A stretch of DNA of 9,889 nucleotides. Source: CAYOOT01 sp964405665. GTDB taxonomy: Bacteria; Bdellovibrionota_C; UBA2361; SZUA-149; CAZDWZ01. A program made the translations under genes and the position numbers. Below the pieces are notes generated by a model, which saw only the letters and a list, made by a program, of their open reading frames with translations, did not search any database and was not told the DNA's origin. Below, piece by piece: positions 1-6,457 of this stretch (positions are counted from its first letter, which is position 1; the number at the start of each line of letters is the position of its first letter). The stretch covers positions 1 to 9,889 of the forward strand of contig CAYOOT010000089.1 of assembly GCA_964405665.1 (NCBI GenBank). The letters run 5' to 3'.

Positions 1-54
1 GTATTCGTTTTATTTCCAAAATATGATATAAGCACTTAAAAATAATGAATAATC

Positions 55-1224
55 ATGTTGGAATTAGCTGAAAACATTAAAGAAACTAAAGAACGGGTAG
101 TGGTCGCTATGAGCGGTGGGGTGGATTCTTGTGCCTCGGCACTTTTACTTTGTGAACAAGGCTATGCCGTTATCGGAGTGGCAATGCAGGTTTGGGATTA
201 TCGCAAAAATGGCGGCAATGCTACTCGAGCGACTTGCTGTGCGCCCAGTGATTTTGATGATGCCCGGGAAATTGCTTTTTCTAAAGATTTTCCCTTTTAT
301 GTTTTTGATTTTGAAGATTCTTTTTACGAATCAGTAATTAAGCCTTTTGTTAATTCTTATATCTCAGGACGAACCCCTAATCCTTGTTTGGATTGCAATC
401 GCAAAGTAAAATTTCGACAACTGCGAGAAAGAGCAGAAAGTTTTGGCGCCAATAAAGTAGCAACTGGTCACTATGCTCAAATTAAAGAAAAAAAAGATGG
501 AAGTTTAGGTTTATTTACTTCTGTGGATTTGCAAAAAGATCAAAGTTATTTTCTCTATGAACTAAATCAAGAGGATTTGCAAAAAACAATTTTCCCAGTT
601 GGTGCGATGTGTAAACCGGAAGTTCGTTCCTATTTACAAAAAAAAGGTTTTGAACTTGCTTCGAAAGCGGAAAGCCAGGACATTTGTTTTATCTCGTCTA
701 ATGTTTCTGAATTTGTGGAAAAAGAAAGTGGTAAGAAATCTCCAGCTGGACTAATTAAAGATGAAGATGGAAAAACTCTGGGAGAACATCAAGGAGTTTA
801 TAATTTTACTGTCGGTCAAAGAAAAGGCTTAAAAGTAAGTCATCAACATCCGTTGTATGTGCTTAATATTGATCAAGAAGACAATATCGTTACTGTGGGG
901 CCACAGGAATCTTTAGAAAAGAGTGATTTTTACTTAAGAAATGTCAATTGGGTTTCGGGAATCGCGCCCTCTGGAATAATCGAGGCCAGGGTAAAATTAC
1001 GTTATCGCCATCAAGGAGTTCGTTGCAAAATAGAAATGCTTTCAAAAGATTCTGCGAAATTAAGTTTTGTTGAAAATTGGACCGCTGTGAGTCCCGGACA
1101 AGCTGCTGTGTTTTATAGTTTAGAGCAAGACGAAAATGGCGATACCGAAGTTTTAGGTGGCGGGAGAATTGCCAAAGGGGTCGAAGAAATTAGCAGCGAC
1201 AATCAAGAGCAAGCATGTCAATAA
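55..1224 (+). CDS. mnmA: tRNA-specific 2-thiouridylase MnmA
   Basis: MnmA adenylates U34 of Lys, Glu and Gln tRNAs and replaces the C2 oxygen with sulfur, which improves wobble decoding; it acts in the cytoplasm. The 389-aa protein has the PP-loop ATP motif SGGVDS at residues 20-25, GRTPNPCLDCN at 105-115 with the expected nucleophilic Cys114, GHY at 138-140, and the second catalytic cysteine, Cys211, in SQDICFI. A C-terminal beta-barrel region ends near LGGGRIA. Length is near normal for the family. The ATG at 55 is the only sensible start because the PP-loop begins only about 15 residues later. No clear Shine-Dalgarno precedes it. A possible -10-like TATGAT lies at 22-27, but its -35 region would fall at or beyond the window edge. 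The last 10 nt overlap rnc, so the two are probably translationally coupled. Confidence 0.96.
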   Translation: MLELAENIKETKERVVVAMSGGVDSCASALLLCEQGYAVIGVAMQVWDYRKNGGNATRATCCAPSDFDDAREIAFSKDFPFYVFDFEDSFYESVIKPFVNSYISGRTPNPCLDCNRKVKFRQLRERAESFGANKVATGHYAQIKEKKDGSLGLFTSVDLQKDQSYFLYELNQEDLQKTIFPVGAMCKPEVRSYLQKKGFELASKAESQDICFISSNVSEFVEKESGKKSPAGLIKDEDGKTLGEHQGVYNFTVGQRKGLKVSHQHPLYVLNIDQEDNIVTVGPQESLEKSDFYLRNVNWVSGIAPSGIIEARVKLRYRHQGVRCKIEMLSKDSAKLSFVENWTAVSPGQAAVFYSLEQDENGDTEVLGGGRIAKGVEEISSDNQEQACQ

Positions 1225-2063
1225 AAATTATCGAAAAATTTATTGCTGCCGTTAGAAATCGTGTTATCCATAACGTGAATACTTCGGCGATTGAGCATGG
1301 ACTTGATGGCAGCGAGTCTTTTAGGACTGATTATAAGTTTTTAGAAAGTAAGCTGGGATATCATTTTAAAAGCAAGGAACTTTTGATTCGCGCACTTACT
1401 CATCGCTCCGCTCAACAAGGAAGAGATCGTCTTGATTATGAAAGATTGGAATTTTTAGGTGATGCTGTTTTAGATCTCACTATTGCCCACTTGTTAAGTG
1501 AAGCCTATCCCGAAGCTCGGGAAGGGGAACTTTCCAAAATGCGTGCTGCTTTGGTTAACACTCAAGCCTTGGCCAATGTAGCAAGAGTTTTGGAACTTGC
1601 TGATTTTATCAGACTAGGAAAAGGAGAACTGAGCAGTGGCGGATCGCAACGACCATCATTACTTGCTGATGTGGTGGAGGCAATTTTAGGGGCAATTTAT
1701 CTGGACAGTTCTTTTGAAGAAGCTTTTGGTATTATTAGTCAACACTTTGATTTAAGCATCAAGGACGTTACTACTTTTGATCCCAAAACGGAATTGCAGG
1801 AAAAATTGCATGCTCATAGTTTTAGCACACCCAAATATGTTCTGGAAAAAGTTGAAGGTCCTGAGCATGCGCCAACTTTTGTTACTGCCGTTACTGTAGA
1901 GGACAAAATAATCGGTCGTGGACAGGGAGCTTCTAAAAAATCAGCGCAACAACTTGCGGCCGCGCAGGCCTTAGAAAGAATTTATGATAAGGAAAATGCC
2001 AAGATTATTTTAGTGGAATTGCAAGAAAGTATTGCTGTGGAAATAGACCAGGATGAGGACTAG
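1215..2063 (+). CDS. rnc: Ribonuclease III
   Basis: RNase III cleaves double-stranded RNA, including the stems that release pre-16S and pre-23S rRNA. The catalytic domain (about residues 40-178) carries the signature ERLEFLGDAVL at 76-86. Metal-binding acids expected for the family are Glu76, Glu79, Asp83, Asp152 and Glu155. A double-stranded RNA-binding domain follows at about 188-258 (DPKTELQEKLHA through GASKKSAQQLAA). The protein has 282 aa, longer than many bacterial homologues (about 220-230), because of roughly 40 extra N-terminal residues and a short acidic C-terminal tail. The ATG at 1215 is the only ATG before the catalytic domain. It overlaps the mnmA end and has no strong ribosome binding site, consistent with coupled translation. 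A shorter form from a GTG near residue 21 cannot be excluded. Confidence 0.96.
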   Translation: MSIKIIEKFIAAVRNRVIHNVNTSAIEHGLDGSESFRTDYKFLESKLGYHFKSKELLIRALTHRSAQQGRDRLDYERLEFLGDAVLDLTIAHLLSEAYPEAREGELSKMRAALVNTQALANVARVLELADFIRLGKGELSSGGSQRPSLLADVVEAILGAIYLDSSFEEAFGIISQHFDLSIKDVTTFDPKTELQEKLHAHSFSTPKYVLEKVEGPEHAPTFVTAVTVEDKIIGRGQGASKKSAQQLAAAQALERIYDKENAKIILVELQESIAVEIDQDED

Positions 2064-2065
2064 AA

Positions 2066-2998
2066 ATGGAGGGGAAAAAAGAAAAAGGTTTTAAGTCTGG
2101 GTTTGTAGCCCTGGTTGGTGAGACCAACGCCGGAAAATCGACTTTACTCAATGCGTTATTGCAAAAGAAAGTGAGTATAGTCACTTCTAAAGCGCATACA
2201 ACGAGAAACAGAATTCTGGGAATGAAGAATTCTAAAAATTCACAAATTGTTTTTGTCGATACTCCGGGGTTTGTTAAGAAACAAAGAATCACCGAACTTA
2301 ATAAATATACCAATAAAATTATCGAGCAATCTACCGATGAAGTGGATTTATTGATATTGGTTATTGATTCTGAATCTTATGCCCGCAATAGAAGAAGTGT
2401 CAGTGATTTAGTCCCGGCTTATAAAAAACATTTTTCAAAAATTCCAGCGATTGTAGTTTTAAATAAAGTGGATTTAGTAAAGAAGGAGTTATTACTTCCT
2501 TTAATTCAAACTTTTTACAAAGTTTTTAATACTGATTCTAAGAAGGAAGTGGCGATAGTGCCCGTATCGGCCAAGAAAAATGATGGAATTGATTTACTGG
2601 CAAAACTCATTGAAGAAAAATTGCCGGAAGGTGATTTGTTGTTTCCGGAAGATTCAATTAGCGACCAAGAAGAAGATTTTTTTGCGGCAGAAATAATTAG
2701 AGAAAAGCTTTTTGCTAATTTAAGAGAGGAACTGCCTTATAGTGTGGCCGTAAGAATAGATAATTGGGTGGAAGAAGGAGAACTTTTAAAATTAAATGCT
2801 GTTATTTATGTGGAAAGAGATTCACAGAAATCAATCATTATCGGCAAAGGCGGAAGTGCGCTTAAGCAGGTGGGCCAAGATGCCAGACTGGAATTAGAAG
2901 AGCTTTATAAATGTAAGGTTTACCTGGAGTTGTTCGTAAAAGTGGAACCCAAGTGGACGGAAAGTGTTAGTGGGTTAAGAAAGGTGGGATATGAGTAG
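2066..2998 (+). CDS. era: GTPase Era (30S ribosome assembly)
   Basis: Era is a GTP-binding switch that binds the 3' end of 16S rRNA and assists small-subunit maturation. The 310-aa protein shows all G motifs: G1 GETNAGKS (18-25), G2 around Thr45-Thr46, G3 DTPG (65-68), G4 NKVD (133-136) and G5 SAK (168-170). The C-terminal KH RNA-binding domain includes IIGKGG (258-263), followed by the family's VYLELFVKVEPKW segment. Length is normal. G1 departs from the commoner GRPNVGKS form, but an Ala before GKS is found in other Era proteins. The start lies 2 nt after the rnc stop, and a weak purine-rich site (GATGAGGA) overlaps the rnc end. The neighbours RNase III and Der fit an rRNA processing and ribosome assembly operon. 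Confidence 0.96.
   Translation: MEGKKEKGFKSGFVALVGETNAGKSTLLNALLQKKVSIVTSKAHTTRNRILGMKNSKNSQIVFVDTPGFVKKQRITELNKYTNKIIEQSTDEVDLLILVIDSESYARNRRSVSDLVPAYKKHFSKIPAIVVLNKVDLVKKELLLPLIQTFYKVFNTDSKKEVAIVPVSAKKNDGIDLLAKLIEEKLPEGDLLFPEDSISDQEEDFFAAEIIREKLFANLREELPYSVAVRIDNWVEEGELLKLNAVIYVERDSQKSIIIGKGGSALKQVGQDARLELEELYKCKVYLELFVKVEPKWTESVSGLRKVGYE
2981..2988 (+). promoter_or_regulatory. Ribosome binding site for der; two possible starts
   Basis: AAGGTGGG inside the end of era is the only Shine-Dalgarno-like sequence before der. The ATG at 2991 lies about 3 nt from its AGGTGG core, which is close. A second in-frame ATG at 3000 is about 12 nt away, two bases after the era stop codon, and would give a protein beginning MLPVIAIVGRPNVGKS, the usual Der N-terminus. 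The start may therefore be 3000 rather than 2991. Confidence 0.5.
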
Positions 2999-4634
2999 GA
3001 TGTTGCCGGTAATTGCCATTGTGGGTAGGCCAAATGTGGGGAAATCCACACTCTTTAATCGAGTGTTGGGAGAAAAAAAAGCAATTGTAGAAGATCAGTC
3101 GGGTGTAACCAGAGATCGCAATTATGCATTGGTGGAAAGATTTTCTGTGCCTTTTATGCTGGTTGATACAGGAGGAATTGATACTGATTCCAATGACGTG
3201 ATTGGCAAACAGGTTTTGGAGCAAGCCTTGATTGCTACAGAAGAAGCCGATGTGATTATTGTTATGTTTGATGGTTCTGTTGGTTGTATTGAAGGAGATA
3301 AGGAAGTTGTAAAAGTACTTCGTAAATATCAAAAACAAACTTATTACGTTGTTAATAAATGCGATGGCGATGAACAGATAATGAATGTCTCTGACTTTTA
3401 TGTTTTAGGAATCCCGGAATTTGAAGATATCAGTGCTCTGCATGGGAGAAAAGTTCAGCTTTTAATGGAAAAGATTTTAACTGAACTTCCTAATTATCAA
3501 TCGTTGCTGGAATCTCTCCAGGCAAGGAAAGAAAAAGAAGCAGTGGCTCTGGCAAAGGTTCAACAAATTAAAGAAGCTGTAGCCGATTTGGAAGAAATAG
3601 TTGAAGACGAGGAAGAAGAATCTGCGGTCTTGGAAAATGATCTGGGAGAAATAGAAGAAGAATTTCCTAATTTTGCTCCGGTTTATTTACCGGAAGATTC
3701 AGATTTAACTGCCGATGAATATGATAGAGAGCATGGCACCTTATCACTGGAAGAAAGTGTTGATAAGGAAGAAAAATCAACAGAGATTGAAATTCCTGAA
3801 GAGCTGTTGGCAGAGGATGAACAAGCGGAAGAACCACTGGAGTTGGAATGTATTAAAATAGCCATTGTCGGAAGACCCAATGTCGGGAAATCTACCTTGC
3901 TCAATATTTTAAGTGGAACAAAAAGAGCAATCACTTCCCCTGTTGCCGGAACGACAAGAGACAATCTGGATTTGGAATTAACTCGTGATGGCCAAAAATA
4001 TTTAATTGTCGATACTGCCGGGATGAGAAAGAAAGGTAAGGTCGAAGAAAATATCGAGCGCTATAGTGTGATGAGAGCAGTTGGTGCGATATCCAATTGC
4101 GATGTTGCTGCAGTAGTCATTGATGCAGAAGAAGGTCCCTCGGAACAAGATTCCAAAATTGTGGGGCTTGCCCATGAAGCAGGAAAGGGAATAATTATTG
4201 TTGTTAATAAATGGGACTTGGTGGAGAAGACTCATACCACAGTGCATGATTTTACTTGCGATATTCGTGAGCAATTTAAATTCGCACCTTATGCTCCAAT
4301 AATTTATATCTCTGCAATTTCCGGCAGACGCTGCCCTAGAGTTTTAGAAACTGCAAAAGATGTTGCCTTGCAAGGTGCGAAAAGAATTACTACCGGTCGA
4401 TTAAATCAAGTTTTACAAACTGCAATGAAAAGATTTTCTCCGCCCCCTTATCGAGGGCAGCCGATTAAACTTTTTTATGCAGTGCAAACCGATATTGTTC
4501 CTCCGAGATTTATTTTATTTTTTAATTATCCTCGGGCTTTGCATTTTTCATTTCTCCGGTTTTTGAAAAATTCAATTAGAGAGAAATTTGGTTTTGAGGG
4601 AACTGATATTAAAATCCATCCGAAGAAGAGATAG
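2991..4634 (+). CDS. der: GTPase Der (EngA), with expanded acidic interdomain linker
   Basis: Der (EngA) has two consecutive G domains and a KH-like domain and assists 50S subunit maturation. G domain 1 has G1 GRPNVGKS (12-19), DTGG (59-62), NKCD (122-125) and a SALHG motif near 148. G domain 2 has GRPNVGKS at 294-301, TTRD near 321, DTAG (341-344), NKWD (406-409) and SAISG (441-445). The KH-like domain runs from about 455 to the end and includes RFSPPPYRG and the LFYAVQT...PPRFILF core. The 547-aa length exceeds the usual 430-490 because the linker between the G domains spans about residues 165-287 and is extremely rich in Glu and Asp. The gene overlaps era by 8 nt. Start 2991 or 3000 (see the ribosome binding site entry). 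Identity is certain; the linker function is unknown. Confidence 0.96.
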   Translation: MSRMLPVIAIVGRPNVGKSTLFNRVLGEKKAIVEDQSGVTRDRNYALVERFSVPFMLVDTGGIDTDSNDVIGKQVLEQALIATEEADVIIVMFDGSVGCIEGDKEVVKVLRKYQKQTYYVVNKCDGDEQIMNVSDFYVLGIPEFEDISALHGRKVQLLMEKILTELPNYQSLLESLQARKEKEAVALAKVQQIKEAVADLEEIVEDEEEESAVLENDLGEIEEEFPNFAPVYLPEDSDLTADEYDREHGTLSLEESVDKEEKSTEIEIPEELLAEDEQAEEPLELECIKIAIVGRPNVGKSTLLNILSGTKRAITSPVAGTTRDNLDLELTRDGQKYLIVDTAGMRKKGKVEENIERYSVMRAVGAISNCDVAAVVIDAEEGPSEQDSKIVGLAHEAGKGIIIVVNKWDLVEKTHTTVHDFTCDIREQFKFAPYAPIIYISAISGRRCPRVLETAKDVALQGAKRITTGRLNQVLQTAMKRFSPPPYRGQPIKLFYAVQTDIVPPRFILFFNYPRALHFSFLRFLKNSIREKFGFEGTDIKIHPKKR

Positions 4635-4636
4635 GC

Positions 4637-4699
4637 AGAAATTGGAAATCCGATCTCAGAAATCAGAAATCGAACATCGGACATCTGATTTCTGAGGTC
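4637..4699 (+). repeat. Degenerate heptamer array with inverted repeat, der-guaB spacer
   Basis: Directly after der are about nine tandem 7-nt units resembling AGAAATC (for example AGAAATT, GGAAATC, AGAAATC twice, GGACATC). The last units are in the complementary sense (TGATTTC). As a result CTCAGAAATCAGA at 4655-4667 is exactly inverted at 4684-4696, a 13-bp stem with a 16-nt loop; two Watson-Crick pairs and a G-U pair could extend it outward. Transcribed, it would fold into a hairpin downstream of der, but no U-tract follows directly, so termination is uncertain. The same heptamer family occurs inside guaA and after its stop. Confidence 0.8.
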
Positions 4700-4870
4700 A
4701 GAAGGTTTTGAAATTATTGGGTTTTCACACGGTTGCAAGTTTTTAGCAGATTTGCTAGATATGCACATGGCAATCCTAGGAATTACTCAAAAATTTAATA
4801 AAAAAATATTTATTTTTCATGAAAGCAGCTTTTTGCTGTTAAAGGATTTGTCCATCTTGCAAGGTGATTT

Positions 4871-6340
4871 ATGACAGATAAAATTGTTGAAGATTCTTTA
4901 ACCTTTGATGATGTTTTATTAAAACCGGCAATGTCAGAAATTTTGCCCAAAGATGCTGATGTCAGTACTTATCTCACAGAAAATATTAAATTAGCGGTGC
5001 CGATAATCAGTTCGGCTATGGATACTGTAACTGAATCCGCCATGGCTATTGCCATTGCCCAGGAGGGTGGCATGGGGATGATTCATAAAAATATGAGTCC
5101 GGAATTGCAGGCGCAAGAAGTAATCAAAGTAAAAAAATCAGTAAGCGGAATGATTATGGATCCGATTACAGTGCGACCGGAGCAACCGATTTCTGCGGCT
5201 TTAGAAATCATGAGAGAATATAAAATATCAGGACTTCCAGTAACTCATGCCGATGGCAGAGTGGCAGGAATTGTTACTAACAGAGATTTGAGATTTGAAA
5301 CGGATTTTTCCCGCGCCATTTCTCATGTGATGACTTCTCAAGATTTAGTTACAGTGCCACCGGGAACGAGTTTGGAAGAAGCGAAAATTCAGTTGCATGA
5401 ACATCGTATTGAAAAACTTTTAGTTGTCGATCAACAAGGAAATTTAAGAGGCTTAATTACAATTAAGGATATTGAAAAGGCGAGAAAATTTCCTCACGCC
5501 TGTAAAGATAGTTTAGGAAGATTAAGAGTAGGAGCGGCAATTGGAGTTTCTGCGGATTTAGAAGAAAGACTGGAGCTATTAATTAAGGCTGGAGTAGATA
5601 TCCTTACTTTGGATAGTGCTCATGGACATTCTCGGGGAGTAATTGAAGCACTAGGAAAAACAAAAAAACTTTATCCAAAAATTCCAGTAATTGCGGGAAA
5701 TGTTGCTACTTCTGAAGGAACAAAAGCGCTTCTGGATATGGGTGCTGATGCGATAAAAATTGGAATGGGGCCCGGTTCAATTTGCACAACACGAATTGTT
5801 TCTGGAGTCGGAGTGCCGCAAATTTCCGCTGTAATGGATGCGGCAAAAATTGTGAGAGGAACAAAAGTAAAATTAATTGCAGATGGGGGAATAAAATATT
5901 CCGGAGATATTGTTAAGGCTCTAGCCGCTGGTGCTGATGTGGTAATGATTGGTTCTCTTTTTGCTGGAACTGATGAATCTCCAGGACAGACAATTCTTTA
6001 TCAAGGAAGAAGCTATAAGGTTTATCGTGGTATGGGATCTTTGGGTGCAATGAAAATAGGTTCGAAGGACAGATATTTTCAATCTGATGAAGAAGAAGTA
6101 GGCAAATTAGTTCCTGAAGGAATTGAAGGTAGAGTTCCTTTTAAGGGGTCTCTTGCTTCTTCAGTTTATCAAATGGTCGGAGGACTAAGAGCAGGGATGG
6201 GATATTGCGGGGTAAAAACTATTGAAGAATTAAAAACAAAAACTTCTTTTGTAAAAATTACCAGTGCCGGTTTAGGAGAAAGCCATGTGCATGATGTTTA
6301 TATTACAGAAGAGGCTCCGAATTATAGTTTGCACCGATAG
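4871..6340 (+). CDS. guaB: Inosine-5'-monophosphate dehydrogenase GuaB
   Basis: IMPDH oxidises IMP to XMP with NAD, the committed step to guanine nucleotides. The 489-aa protein has the normal full-length layout: a TIM-barrel start (LTFDDVLLKPA), two CBS domains at about 94-150 and 154-210 that often bind purine nucleotides allosterically, then the rest of the barrel. The active-site loop GPGSICTTR contains the catalytic Cys305. ADGGIKYSGD (337-346) binds phosphate, and RGMGSLGAM, RYFQ (Arg401-Tyr402) and EGIEGRVPFKG form the mobile flap region. A good ribosome binding site, AAGGTGA at 4861-4867, fixes the start. The 236-nt spacer before it is AT-rich and probably holds a promoter; TTGCAA (4733-4738) and TAGATA (4756-4761) are a weak 17-nt-spaced candidate. 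guaA follows, so the pair makes GMP from IMP. Confidence 0.97.
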   Translation: MTDKIVEDSLTFDDVLLKPAMSEILPKDADVSTYLTENIKLAVPIISSAMDTVTESAMAIAIAQEGGMGMIHKNMSPELQAQEVIKVKKSVSGMIMDPITVRPEQPISAALEIMREYKISGLPVTHADGRVAGIVTNRDLRFETDFSRAISHVMTSQDLVTVPPGTSLEEAKIQLHEHRIEKLLVVDQQGNLRGLITIKDIEKARKFPHACKDSLGRLRVGAAIGVSADLEERLELLIKAGVDILTLDSAHGHSRGVIEALGKTKKLYPKIPVIAGNVATSEGTKALLDMGADAIKIGMGPGSICTTRIVSGVGVPQISAVMDAAKIVRGTKVKLIADGGIKYSGDIVKALAAGADVVMIGSLFAGTDESPGQTILYQGRSYKVYRGMGSLGAMKIGSKDRYFQSDEEEVGKLVPEGIEGRVPFKGSLASSVYQMVGGLRAGMGYCGVKTIEELKTKTSFVKITSAGLGESHVHDVYITEEAPNYSLHR

Positions 6341-6345
6341 GTTAT

Positions 6346-6426
6346 GGTGAAACGGGCAGGCATAAAACCTGCCCCTACATATTGGAATTCAATGTAGGAG
6401 CAGGTTTTATGCCTGCCCGTTTCACC
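6346..6426. repeat. 35-bp inverted repeat (palindromic MITE/REP-like element) between guaB and guaA
   Basis: The left arm 6346-6380 (begins GGTGAAACGGGCAGG) is repeated inverted at 6392-6426 with one mismatch in 35, separated by an 11-nt loop. Each arm contains its own smaller inverted repeat, GGGCAGG/CCTGCCC, so the element is a doublet of REP-like hairpins. Read forward, the right arm would encode VGAGFMPAR, a peptide I associate with a widespread small dispersed repeat in bacterial genomes. It fills most of the 117-nt guaB-guaA spacer. As RNA it would form a very stable cruciform-like hairpin that could reduce read-through or protect the upstream transcript. It encodes no transposase and would need one acting in trans. 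Confidence 0.85.
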
Positions 6427-6457
6427 AAATTTGTTTATTGAATTAAATTAAGGAAAA

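Noticed and set aside
3683..3964. Minus-strand open frame opposite the Der linker
   Set aside because: It is Ser-rich because it is the complement of Glu/Asp-rich codons; the plus-strand frame is a certain GTPase gene.
4637..4699. CRISPR-like array
   Set aside because: Units are 7 nt, contiguous and without spacers, and no cas genes are present.
4819..4840. Small hairpin around GCAGC-TTTTT-GCTG before guaB as a riboswitch or attenuator
   Set aside because: The stem is only about four strong pairs, there is no competing structure, and nothing matches a known purine-sensing RNA.
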